From Shewanella pealeana ATCC 700345 (GTDB lineage: Bacteria > Pseudomonadota > Gammaproteobacteria > Enterobacterales > Shewanellaceae), in the NCBI RefSeq assembly GCF_000018285.1, contig NC_009901.1, positions 2,293,001 to 2,357,000 of the forward strand: a DNA stretch of 64,000 nucleotides, given 5' to 3'. Below are positions 1 through 7,524 of this stretch, one piece after another. The notes beneath the pieces are model-generated. The model was not told where the DNA came from, did no database searches, and worked only from the letters and a program-made list of their open reading frames with translations. How positions within the stretch are numbered: position 1 is the stretch's first letter; the number at the start of each line of letters is the position of its first letter. Made by a program: the position numbers and the translations under genes.

Positions 1-1
1 G

Positions 2-469
2 CATAAGCTGGCGCAAGAAATTATAAACTGGGTTAGCGATGAAGAGCTAAGTGAGCTGCGAGTCTTTTTACCCTCAGGCACTGGCACGACAGCAGTGTTT
101 CTCAGTGAATACCTTGTCTTACATGCACCTCATATCCAAGTGTTTACCTGCGCCTGTGTTGGGGACTCTGACTACCTTAAGCAGCAATTTACTTACCTAG
201 TAGCAGATGACAGTTTTCATCCACAGATTGTTGAATTAGACAAGAAATACCATTTTGGTAAGTTGTATAAGCCTTTTTTCGATATGTATAAAAAGATCTG
301 TGCTTCAGGTATTGAATTTGAACTGCTTTATGATCCCCTTGGATGGATGTGTGTCGAGAAGTTGCTAAACAGCGAGGCGAACGTACCTATGCTGTATATA
401 CATCAGGGCGGCTTACTGGGTAACGCGACTATGTTACCAAGATACCAACGTAAATATGGTAAAGAGTGA
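2..469 (+). CDS. PLP-dependent D-cysteine desulfhydrase / ACC deaminase-like protein, C-terminal part
   Basis: The reading frame is open from base 2 and continues from before the window, so only about 155 C-terminal residues are visible. The glycine-rich SGTGTTAVFLSEYL segment and the ending LYIHQGGLLGNATMLPRYQRKYG resemble the C-terminal half of the fold-type II PLP enzymes that include D-cysteine desulfhydrase and 1-aminocyclopropane-1-carboxylate deaminase. These enzymes release ammonia and a keto acid from small amino acids. The PLP lysine would lie upstream of the window. The last 43 codons are the template for a tandem array that follows directly. Family call is fairly secure; substrate is not. 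Confidence 0.72.
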   Translation, partial: HKLAQEIINWVSDEELSELRVFLPSGTGTTAVFLSEYLVLHAPHIQVFTCACVGDSDYLKQQFTYLVADDSFHPQIVELDKKYHFGKLYKPFFDMYKKICASGIEFELLYDPLGWMCVEKLLNSEANVPMLYIHQGGLLGNATMLPRYQRKYGKE

Positions 470-1045
470 GCGGAGCAGGTTGATTTAACGTTGAAGTTTC
501 CACTTGGCTGGATGTGCGTCGAGAAGTTGCTAACCAGCGATGCGAACGTCCCCATGCTGTATATACATCAAAGCGGCTTACCGGCTAACGCAACTATGCT
601 ACCTAGATACCAACGTAAATACGGTAAAGAGTGAGCAGAACTGGGTGATTTAACTTTGAAGTTTCCACTTGGCTGGATGTGCGTCGAGAAGTTGCTAACC
701 AGCGATGCGAACGTCCCCATGCTGTATATACATTAAAGCGGCTTACTGGGTAGTGCGACAATGATACCAAGCTACCAATATACCAACGTAAATACGGTAA
801 AGAGTGAGCAGAACAGGGTGATTTAACTTTGAAGTTTCCACTTGGCTGGATGTGCGTCGAGAAGTTGCTAAATAGCGAAGCGAAAAAACCTATGCTTTAT
901 ATACATCTGGGTGGCTTACTGGGTAATACGGCAATGATACCAAGCTATCAAGCTATCAAGCTATCAAGATACCAATATACCAATATACCAAAGTAAATAC
1001 GGTTACGAGTGAGCATAATAGAATGATTTAACGGTGAAGTTTCCA
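338..1045 (+). repeat. Tandem array of four copies of a gene's 3' end
   Basis: The landmark gtcgagaagttgcta recurs at 353, 518, 683 and 856, giving periods of 165, 165 and 173 bp. Unit 1 (338-502) is the true end of the upstream gene. Unit 2 (503-667) still encodes an intact version of the 43-residue tail with its stop codon and several amino-acid changes. Unit 3 (668-840) has a premature TAA and an 8-bp insertion. Unit 4 (841-about 1045) is expanded by small repeats of the type gctatcaa and ataccaat. Each unit also repeats about 30 bp of 3' flank (gatttaac...gtttcca). Divergence increases away from the gene. Confidence 0.9.
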
Positions 1046-1881
1046 TTTGGTTAGGCTTAATACCTTTAGTGGTACTGCCTAACTCAAATGAATTGACTAA
1101 ATAGCTGAGTAGATGTTTCAGTCCTATTCGTTTGTCTATAGAAGACAAACATTCGATACGAGTGAGAGGAGGTGTATCGAAGAGTCAGTTTTACTTTTAT
1201 AGCTTATTTATTACCAGACAATAACCACTTCATAAATGATAGCGCTTCGGTACGCTTAGAAAATGTCTGTTTATTTTTGCCTCGACTGTCAGTAAAGGCG
1301 ATTGATGTTTTGTTGACTGAAATTGAGTCTACTGGAAAGTTTACGGTAATTTCATGTCCATTTACTAGGTATGACATATGGTCACACTCCTTATATTTTT
1401 AGCCACCCATTATAGGTAGTGTTTTTTAACAATAAGATATCCTTAGCATTTTTGCGAAAGATGAATTTTAAGTTCCATGTGAGATTACTCATCTTTTTAT
1501 GCTTATACAAGTCGCTTGTGTTCAATAAACGATGTAAATATGTATGCGACGTCGCAAAATTTACATAAAATCAAGCTATTTAAGTTAAGCATAAAGTTAT
1601 GACAGTGAGATTACTGCCAATAAAGATGGTTGAACCTGTTGAGATAACGCTTATGTGGGGGATCAAACGACGAATCGTGGATTTTACCAAAAGGCGGAAA
1701 TGACTATCTAAAAGGGTCTATCTTAAAAACTGCGCGAATTATATTCAGTAATAAATCAATGTCAATAGATTTTTGCTTATTATTATCTCAATAATTAGTT
1801 TAGTTTTGCGTTAGCAGTTTGTTAAAGTGTAGGCGGTGCAAGCCGTAACCCTAAGGGGACGTACTTTTGAATGGAGTCTTT
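1046..1881. other. Intergenic region, no supported gene
   Basis: About 830 bp between the tandem gene-end array and mscS. The short open frames here lack a usable ribosome-binding site and resemble no family I know. The stretch is AT-rich. A run tgtatgcgacgtcgcaaaatt near 1540 contains the short palindrome gcgacgtcgc. I see no RNA gene or clear terminator. The mscS promoter presumably lies in its last 150 bp. Confidence 0.5.
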
Positions 1882-2763
1882 ATGCCGCGAATTTTCTATT
1901 TCTTCCTGCTACTAATCATGTTTTCTACCTCATTCTCATCCTATGCAACGGGGATAATATCGGTAGCGACTAAAACGCAGCAAACGACTGAAGAGTCGGA
2001 ACCCCAGTTACCAAAGCAGGAGAGTTTTGACTATAAAGACAGTCTATTTCGAGATACTCCAAGAGGCACCCTTGCGGGGCTTTTTGAGGCTGCGTTTGAG
2101 CAAGACTATGACAAAGCCGCTAAGTATTTAGATCTACGATATCTCCCAGAAAGCATGGATGCAGAGCTTGGTCCTGAATACGCCAAACAGTTGATTGCAA
2201 TTATTGAGCGTAATATTTGGGTTAATTTACAAGAGGTCGATGATACGCCGAGTGGCCGCAGTAATGACCAACTGCCAAATTATCGGGATGCCTTTGGTCG
2301 AGTCGAAGTCAAAGGTAGTGAAATCACCTTATTGCTGCAAAAGGTACCCAATAAAGAGTTAGGCTCTATTTGGAAGATCTCTAATGCAACCATTGCAAAA
2401 GTACCTCTGTTATACAGTGAATTGGGCTATGGGCCCGTAGTCGAATGGTTCGTACAGCACATTCCTCAAGGGCATTTATTCAAGTTAAATCTCTGGGAAT
2501 GGGCGTTATTGGTTTGCTATCTAATATTGGCTTTGCTGGTGGTCATTCCTATTACTTGGGTGGCTAAGAAGCTGATATTGCGCAGTGATTATCAGTATAA
2601 AGAAGACGTTGCTCACCTTGTGATTGGACCCGCTCGTCTGCTTATAGCCTTGTTACTCGTAAAAGGTTGGATGGCGCATACCACGTTATCGGCAAACGTG
2701 ATTGAAGTGGTTAATACTGGCGTTTTATTGTTAATCGCGGTGATTTGGTTTATCTGGTCTCTG
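1882..2763 (+). pseudogene. mscS-like: MscS-family mechanosensitive channel, 5' part (interrupted)
   Basis: Starts at ATG 1882, five bases after GGAG; an upstream in-frame TTG at 1867 is less likely. The protein begins with a signal peptide (MPRIFYFFLLLIMFSTSFSSYA), then a periplasmic domain of about 190 residues and two membrane segments. It stops within a few codons of an insertion junction after ...WFIWSL. The missing half is at 18485-19213 in the same orientation. Joining codon 294 here to the T-D-V-I codons there would rebuild a channel of about 536 residues. As it stands, the product lacks the pore helix TM3 and the cytoplasmic domain and should be non-functional. Confidence 0.85.
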
Positions 2764-3139
2764 GCAATCTAATCACATCTATCAAATCTCAATTAATGTT
2801 ACACGTGTTGCCAGTAAAGGGTTTTACTGGTGTAACAAAAATATGACTTAAACTCATTGTCTCTCCATTCATATAACACCAATAAGTTAACTTTGTTACT
2901 AACTGTCGACTAACAATACAGTTTGATCAGATATGTACCTCTTTTAAGTTTCCCATAACGATATAAGCTTTAAAGTTTAATAATGTTGAGGCTCATTGAT
3001 ACTAACAAGGCTGCAACAAATGAATAAAGATTGATCAATCTCAGAAACGTGTTTGGACAGAAATTAGTTCGTGATAAAGCAGTCAAGATTATGAGTCTCA
3101 TTAGGGAAAGTGGATATACGGTAACGCCTTGTTATGCGT
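2764..3139. other. Left end of island, non-coding, with large hairpin
   Basis: No gene is supported. Bases 2797-2837 form a strong two-part hairpin: TGTTACAC pairs with GTGTAACA, and inside it CCAGTAAA pairs with TTTACTGG. It could be a terminator-like barrier protecting the element or a recombinase binding structure. A short open frame at 3031-3216 has no ribosome-binding site and runs antisense into the next gene. Around 3119-3138 the leftward strand reads CGCATAACAAGGCGTTACC, which looks like a collapsed attC for the neighbouring cassette gene. Confidence 0.55.
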
Positions 3140-3652
3140 TCACTCCCCAAGCACCCAATTTACTACGTTGTTTTGGTAATCCTTACTTGACTGTTGAAGC
3201 AAAGGCTCCTTGTTGAGCAGTGACAAAATTACAGAAATAGTGTAATCACCAGCAGCAACCTCTTGAATAAGTTGGATCACCTGAGATTTAAAGTTGCTCT
3301 CATCAATTTTTGTATCCAAGCACCCAGTTAAACCAATAGTTAAACTATGAGCTATTTCATTTCTCGCTTCTCTCGCAGCATGGAGGATATCTTTTACGGC
3401 ATCAGCTATCGGAAGTGATTCAATATTTTTATATAGAACTCGGAATTTACCTATCAATTCTGTCGCATAAGCCTCGAATTCCTGTCTATCAACGACCATT
3501 ACAAACGAGTTTTTTAGTTCAAGATATTTCGATGTATGATCGCACAAGTAATCAAAACGAGTTGCAACTATCAAACAACGTCCAAGTATTGCCTGTAGTT
3601 CTTCCGTATTTTCTGTAATTTCAAAATCATCTAAAAAGATATCTGGACTCAC
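3140..3652 (-). CDS. HEPN-like domain protein (integron cassette)
   Basis: About 170 residues starting at GTG 3652, six bases after AGGGG. Longer starts would lie inside the attC site of the preceding cassette, so the GTG start fits the compact cassette layout. The segment AREARNEIAHS around residue 110 contains R-N-x3-H, the signature of HEPN domains, which are all-helical and often metal-independent RNases in toxin-antitoxin and defence systems. The rest is predicted largely helical. No antitoxin-like partner sits beside it. The attC that should follow the stop is reduced to a few bases. HEPN assignment rests on one motif plus helical character, so it is tentative. Confidence 0.5.
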   Translation of the reverse strand: MSPDIFLDDFEITENTEELQAILGRCLIVATRFDYLCDHTSKYLELKNSFVMVVDRQEFEAYATELIGKFRVLYKNIESLPIADAVKDILHAAREARNEIAHSLTIGLTGCLDTKIDESNFKSQVIQLIQEVAAGDYTISVILSLLNKEPLLQQSSKDYQNNVVNWVLGE

Positions 3653-3661
3653 AATTTGCCC

Positions 3662-3786
3662 CTGACGCCGCATTAAGGTGTGAGCAACGCAACCACTGAA
3701 CTTAACCATACCACTTTAAACACGAAACCCAACGATGGAATTAAAAATGCCAAGCTTTGGGAGTCACTCTTAAATGCTTGTTAGCT
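3662..3786 (-). other. attC: attC recombination site (VCR-like)
   Basis: Read leftward it starts GCTAACAAGCATTTAAGAG and ends CACACCTTAATGCGGCGTC. It has the stem segments and central GTTGGGTTTCG of Vibrio/Shewanella-type attC sites, about 125 bp. The core triplet is GTC rather than GTT, a substitution that may weaken recombination. It follows the Lit-like gene, whose cassette it terminates. Confidence 0.82.
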
Positions 3787-3791
3787 GAATT

Positions 3792-4649
3792 TTAACGCTT
3801 ATTTACATTTATTTGATACAAAGCTTCTCCTAACATATCTGAGAAGTTCAGGTCGCTCATAGGAGCTATGTCTATTTTAGTCATAGATTGTAACGTCACG
3901 ATACTCATTGCTTGACTGATTTCATCACCTATTTCAGAGTGTTGTGATAAGTTATCAAAAATACGATTACTCGCATCAGGATGAGTACCTTTAAAGCAAG
4001 ATTTAGAATCTAGCTCTAAGCTCTGAATTGCTAACAATGCGATAGTTATACCAACAATACGTTTTTTTGATTCTGCTGCTATAGTAGAAGAACTTAGTAT
4101 CCAATTGGTACTATATAAGTCAGCATCTTTTTCTTCTTGTATTGACAAGGTATTAATTTCTAGAGAACTATGACCTAACTCAATATGTGCAATTTCATGC
4201 CAAATAATCCATCCTAAAGCACAAAGGAATATTTCCGTTGCTACCTCCTGATCAATTTCCTCAACACTTATTAAAGCGCTAAAGTTTTTATTTGGGTCAT
4301 AACTTTCCGCATATAGACTTTCTTTCAAATATTCAGTTAACTGACTTGTTCCAGCATAACCATTAATAGTTTCCAAGTCTAAGTTTTGTTCACCATTCAA
4401 TTGTGCCTGAGCGTATGCTTGATAAAGTAACCAAGCTTTCAAACTAAACGTCCATAAATACTCCAAGCCGCCATAAGGGATCTTTATAACCTTTGTTTTT
4501 GTGTTAACACGAAAAGTAAAGCCTGACTCTTTCAAAAAAAGTAGCGAAAAGTCATGCTTGTTAGATAACTCCACTAGCTTACTTTCATTCTCAGGTGCAA
4601 CTCGCGATGCAACTGCTGACATTAATTCAAAATGCTCTCTTGTAAACAA
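3792..4649 (-). CDS. HEXXH zinc metallopeptidase, Lit/U49-like (integron cassette)
   Basis: 285 residues. The start is TTG at 4649, eight bases after GAGGAA. The central WIIWHEIAHIELGH segment (about residues 148-161) has the HEXXH zinc site. QEEKDADLYSTNWIL, about 20 residues later, supplies the usual third ligand context (E-x2-D/A-D), and THPDASNRI follows. This order matches the peptidase U49 group that includes the phage-exclusion protease Lit, which cleaves EF-Tu after T4 infection. No signal peptide or membrane helix is seen, so it should act in the cytoplasm. It is a single-gene cassette with its own attC. Lit-like substrate choice is inference; a general M48-type peptidase is the alternative. 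Confidence 0.68.
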   Translation of the reverse strand: MFTREHFELMSAVASRVAPENESKLVELSNKHDFSLLFLKESGFTFRVNTKTKVIKIPYGGLEYLWTFSLKAWLLYQAYAQAQLNGEQNLDLETINGYAGTSQLTEYLKESLYAESYDPNKNFSALISVEEIDQEVATEIFLCALGWIIWHEIAHIELGHSSLEINTLSIQEEKDADLYSTNWILSSSTIAAESKKRIVGITIALLAIQSLELDSKSCFKGTHPDASNRIFDNLSQHSEIGDEISQAMSIVTLQSMTKIDIAPMSDLNFSDMLGEALYQINVNKR

Positions 4650-4680
4650 TGTATTGCTTCCTCTGAACTATGCTAATTCT

Positions 4681-4806
4681 GCTAACGCCGCGTTAAGGTG
4701 TGAGCAAGCCACCACTTAACCTAACTATGCCACCTTAAATACGAAACCCAACGTGGAATGAAAAATACCATGCGTTGGGAATCTGTCTTAAACGCTTTGT
4801 TAAGTG
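4681..4806 (-). other. attC: attC recombination site (VCR-like)
   Basis: Leftward strand runs from CTTAACAAAGCGTTTAAGAC to CACCTTAACGCGGCGTTAGC, with the paired CCCAACGC and GCGTTGGG-like arms, about 126 bp. It overlaps the last codon of the gene it belongs to (TAACAAAGCG contains the stop). It is very similar to the site at 3662-3786. Confidence 0.88.
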
Positions 4807-5582
4807 CGATTACGAAGCTTGTCGAAAAGCTCTTTATCACGTTCTGTAAATTCTTTTCTTATTGAAACTGCGATCTTTTCAGCATCATTAGCGAAAGTAT
4901 CAAGCTCTGTTTTAGTCATGACGGTTACTGAGGTCGAAACTCTTTCAGGATGATAAGAACTAAAATTGAAACAACTACGCTGTACTTCCTGAAGTTCCAA
5001 CTCACCTGAGTCATTGAGAGAACATTCAAACAATGGAGAATCCACAACAATAACTGGAAAACAGTAGCACAACCTATCAGGCAAATCGTGAGTACGGTCT
5101 TGGATATAACCCAAACATGCTTTTATCACTCCAACAGCTGCACTATAGGCAGGATCATGATCACCTCCCATCGCTTGCCGAAAATCGTAGCCAGCATATT
5201 TTGACGTCTCTGTATAATCACGGATATGTTCCAACCCATGATCCATCAATTTGTCCACAAAAGCTTCTCTTCCTTTATCTGAAGCAATACAAAATGAATT
5301 TAGTCTGTGGTAACTATCTGACAATACTTCACCTTTGAGTACAACCCACGGTTTTTTAGAAGCTTTACATTCCATGACAAAAGAAACATCGGTTATGCCT
5401 GTGCTATTTTGGTCAATATGTATTGCCAATACATCGATTTCTCTGCCTTTGTCGCTATCATAATCTTTGTAACAATGAGATTGATACACATCAAAACTAT
5501 GCTTTCTGAAACTAAGAGCTGTTTTCATTTCTAGCGGAAAGCCTGTCTTATTCATCCAGTCTAGAACTTTATTCGACAACAT
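4800..5582 (-). CDS. PD-(D/E)XK nuclease-like cassette protein
   Basis: 260 residues, starting ATG at 5582. Near the N terminus, REIDVLAIHI (about residue 48) is followed about 20 residues later by FVMECKASKKPW. A D, then E-x-K on a following strand, is the active-site pattern of the restriction-endonuclease-like fold. The remainder contains a Cys/Tyr-rich stretch (RLCYCFPVIVVDSPLFEC) and a helical C terminus. No DNA-binding or methyltransferase partner is present, so this is not an ordinary restriction system. As a stand-alone cassette it could be an anti-phage or plasmid-targeting nuclease, or simply a fold relative. The fold is a fair guess; the target is unknown. Confidence 0.55.
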   Translation of the reverse strand: MLSNKVLDWMNKTGFPLEMKTALSFRKHSFDVYQSHCYKDYDSDKGREIDVLAIHIDQNSTGITDVSFVMECKASKKPWVVLKGEVLSDSYHRLNSFCIASDKGREAFVDKLMDHGLEHIRDYTETSKYAGYDFRQAMGGDHDPAYSAAVGVIKACLGYIQDRTHDLPDRLCYCFPVIVVDSPLFECSLNDSGELELQEVQRSCFNFSSYHPERVSTSVTVMTKTELDTFANDAEKIAVSIRKEFTERDKELFDKLRNRT

Positions 5583-5600
5583 TTAATTATTTCCTCTTAG

Positions 5601-5727
5601 CAACTAACGCCCTCTTTGGGTATGAGTAACGCAATACCGCTACTTCCGCATACAACCTTAAACACTAAACACAACGCATAGTAAAAATTCCACGTATTGC
5701 GAATCCCTCTTGAACGGTTTGTTATGA
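5601..5727 (-). other. attC: attC recombination site (VCR-like)
   Basis: Leftward strand starts CATAACAAACCGTTCAAGAG and ends AAAGAGGGCGTTAGTTG, with GGGATTCGCAATACGTGG and TATGCGTTGTGTTT arms as in Vibrio cholerae repeats. About 127 bp. It follows the small soluble cassette protein at 5749-6111. Confidence 0.87.
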
Positions 5728-5748
5728 ACGTATTCAACTCATGCGATA

Positions 5749-6111
5749 TTACTCATCGAGCTTTGTTGGCAAATCGACCGGTATTTCAAATTGAACACGA
5801 TGAGCTGTATGAGATTCATCATGGCTTTTAGCCCCGCCCCCGATTGAAAGGACAGCTAGCTTCGCCTTAGCGCTAGTATCCACACCTGAGCTTTCTTTAA
5901 CCTGTAGTGCGATATCGAATTTGATTGTTTGTTTATCAGGCCTTATCTTAAATTTTTGTGAGCTAATATGACTGCCATTACATGCTTGATATTCAGTATC
6001 AACACTCGCTGGATTAACTATACCGCCAAGAGTTTCTACTTCCTCGGAAGCATCTTTAACACCTTTGGCAATCTGCACTAAGGTTTCTTTTATGTATTCA
6101 TCTAACTGCAT
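5749..6111 (-). CDS. Small soluble cassette protein of unknown function
   Basis: 120 residues from ATG 6111, five bases after GGAG. A longer frame to 6174 would run into the cassette-leader sequence. It starts MQLDEYIKETLVQIAKGVKDA, an amphipathic helix. The second half is beta-rich and ends in FEIPVDLPTKLDE, with a Gly-rich turn (SIGGGAKS). I recognise the general look of a family common in cassette arrays but know no function. It is the first cassette after the attI-like leader and so the best expressed if a promoter lies upstream. Confidence 0.6.
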   Translation of the reverse strand: MQLDEYIKETLVQIAKGVKDASEEVETLGGIVNPASVDTEYQACNGSHISSQKFKIRPDKQTIKFDIALQVKESSGVDTSAKAKLAVLSIGGGAKSHDESHTAHRVQFEIPVDLPTKLDE

Positions 6112-6122
6112 TTTCACTCCGA

Positions 6123-6152
6123 GTTCATAACAACTTATTAGTGCGCATGCGC
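6123..6152 (-). other. attI-like leader of cassette group A
   Basis: In cassette orientation it reads GCGCATGCGCAC, nine bases, then GTTATGAAC, directly before the first cassette gene. The same GCGCATGCGCAC-N9-GTTA arrangement starts the second cassette group at 11143-11169. A shared sequence up to the G/TTRRRY cleavage point is what two arrays inserted at the same kind of attI would show. No intI gene is adjacent. Confidence 0.5.
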
Positions 6153-6174
6153 GTATGTTTGGCAAAACACGCAT

Positions 6175-6644
6175 GCATATTTAACAACCTATCATTTAAG
6201 ACCTGCCAAATTAAAGACTTTGATTTATAAGAACTATATCAGAGTGATGCTGGATAAACGAGCATAAGAATTTGCAGGGTGAGTATTGATATTAAGGTTG
6301 AATCGAAAGCTATAAATGACTGCTATTTATTGATGAGCATAAGTAGGTAAATAAGCTCGTCACTACTCTGAACAGCTTATTGCCTGTAACTAATAAAGAG
6401 GCAATAGAAGTTAGATATCAAACCTCTATTGCCTAAAGTCGTACAACAATTTTCGGTGTAGATATGGCAGCGGGCTTCGATGAAAAGGATGTCATCTCAG
6501 CGTTTCAAGGCTGTATCTGCATATACTCCAGCTACTGCGATTTCTAGCATCAATAAACCTGTCTGATTCATCAAGTTCATTATACCTGTAAAGAGTTACA
6601 GTTATTTAGGTTTTTATAGGAAGATTCTTTTCGGCCTTATCAGC
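6175..6644. other. Intergenic region with nested hairpins
   Basis: No gene is supported. GAGGCAATAG near 6400 pairs with CTATTGCCT near 6428, and ATTGCCT near 6379 offers an alternative partner, so two mutually exclusive stems are possible. This lies just downstream of the regulator gene (leftward) and upstream of cassette group A, so it could hold a terminator and the promoter that drives the cassettes. Confidence 0.4.
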
Positions 6645-6851
6645 TTATGGAAGTAACTCTCTGACGTCACATTCTAATACCTCAGCGAGCTGATAAGCTT
6701 TTTCTAACGTGATATTGACTTCTCCGCGCTCGATTCTCCCCCCATAACTGCGATCTATTTCAGCTAAAAGCGCCAATTTATCTTGAGACATTCCCAACTC
6801 TTTGCGTTTTTTTCGTAAATTGAAGCCAAATTGGATTGCTAAGTCTTTCAT
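6645..6851 (-). CDS. XRE-family regulator, C-protein-like
   Basis: 68 residues, essentially one helix-turn-helix domain: FGFNLRKKRKELGMSQDKLA, then LLAEIDRSYGGRIERGEVNI, ending VLECDVRELLP. Length and the IDRSYGGRIERG recognition-helix region closely resemble controller (C) proteins of restriction-modification systems and small prophage repressors. It is transcribed away from the 6980-8943 gene pair, with two palindromes between them that are likely its operators. It probably represses itself and times expression of the divergent module. Confidence 0.8.
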   Translation of the reverse strand: MKDLAIQFGFNLRKKRKELGMSQDKLALLAEIDRSYGGRIERGEVNITLEKAYQLAEVLECDVRELLP

Positions 6852-6887
6852 TTTTCATCTCGTTAAAGATAAAGACTATCCAAAGTT

Positions 6888-6917
6888 GCGGCTTATAAAG
6901 CCACGGATTATAATCCG
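6888..6917. promoter_or_regulatory. Paired palindromic operators in divergent promoter
   Basis: Two adjacent dyads, GGCTTATAAAGCC (6890-6902) and CGGATTATAATCCG (6904-6917), lie between the XRE gene and the helicase pair. The second is a perfect 14-bp palindrome. Both share the NGGNTTATAA core, and their tandem spacing resembles C-boxes bound by two dimers of controller proteins. Confidence 0.6.
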
Positions 6918-6979
6918 CATTTAGTTTGTAATGTTTTTCTACTCCCTAGAGCTAGTGATTAACACCTTGTGAGAAAGTC

Positions 6980-7519
6980 ATGCCAAAAGTTTCAATCAAA
7001 ATATGCGCTACGTTGCATACTATTCTCCAGGATGAGAGCTTCAATAATTTCCAGGTCGTGCAGTTACGCGATAGATTTTTGTCTGCATTAAGTAGCAACC
7101 AAAGTGTTAGTGAAGCCTATAAATTTATTTATAGGCAGGTCTGTCGACTCGTTAAGAAGAAAGCCTTACGAAAAGTTAATAAGGAGAGCTCGAAAACGGT
7201 CACTTATCAAAAGACAGAGTTATTTGATCAAATCAACTTCGTCATAAATGACTCCATTGAGACTAGTAAGCCCTCGCAAAAATTACTAGATAAGACTGAA
7301 CTCGCAGTTATTCAACAACTTCAAGAGCGCCTTAAACAAACAGAAGTCGATCTACTTACTAGCATTGGAGAGTCTGAAGAATATATGCGGCTATACAAAT
7401 CTTTCCCAGAGATGAAGGAACACCTTGAGTCGCAGTACATGCTAGCTAGAGAAAGTAGCTCGAAGTTACTTGGTCAAATTAAAGCGATTAAATCGGTACT
7501 CTCGCACCAACAGAAGTAA
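6980..7519 (+). CDS. Helical protein upstream of SF2 helicase, unknown function
   Basis: 179 residues, ATG at 6980 after GAGAAAG. The N-terminal ~70 residues (FQVVQLRDRFLSALSSNQSV and YKFIYRQVCRLVKKKALRKV) look like a winged-helix or similar small DNA-binding fold with a basic patch. The C-terminal half (about 100-179) is heptad-like coiled coil. It ends five bases before the helicase ATG, so the two are co-transcribed and probably translationally coupled. I cannot assign a family. It is plausibly a DNA-binding partner that recruits the helicase. Confidence 0.6.
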   Translation: MPKVSIKICATLHTILQDESFNNFQVVQLRDRFLSALSSNQSVSEAYKFIYRQVCRLVKKKALRKVNKESSKTVTYQKTELFDQINFVINDSIETSKPSQKLLDKTELAVIQQLQERLKQTEVDLLTSIGESEEYMRLYKSFPEMKEHLESQYMLARESSSKLLGQIKAIKSVLSHQQK

Positions 7520-7524
7520 CTCAA

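Noticed and set aside
338..1045. Possible CRISPR or protein tandem repeat
   Set aside because: Units are 165-205 bp with no spacers, and each is closed by a stop codon; they are copies of a gene end.
948..1148. Minus-strand open frame of 66 codons
   Set aside because: It overlaps the decayed repeat unit, has no ribosome-binding site and resembles nothing known.
1172..1402. Plus-strand open frame of 76 codons
   Set aside because: The GTG start overlaps its own purine-rich stretch and the sequence has no family features; left as intergenic.
3031..3216. Open frame at the island's left end
   Set aside because: No start signal, and it runs antisense into the HEPN-like gene and across the collapsed attC.
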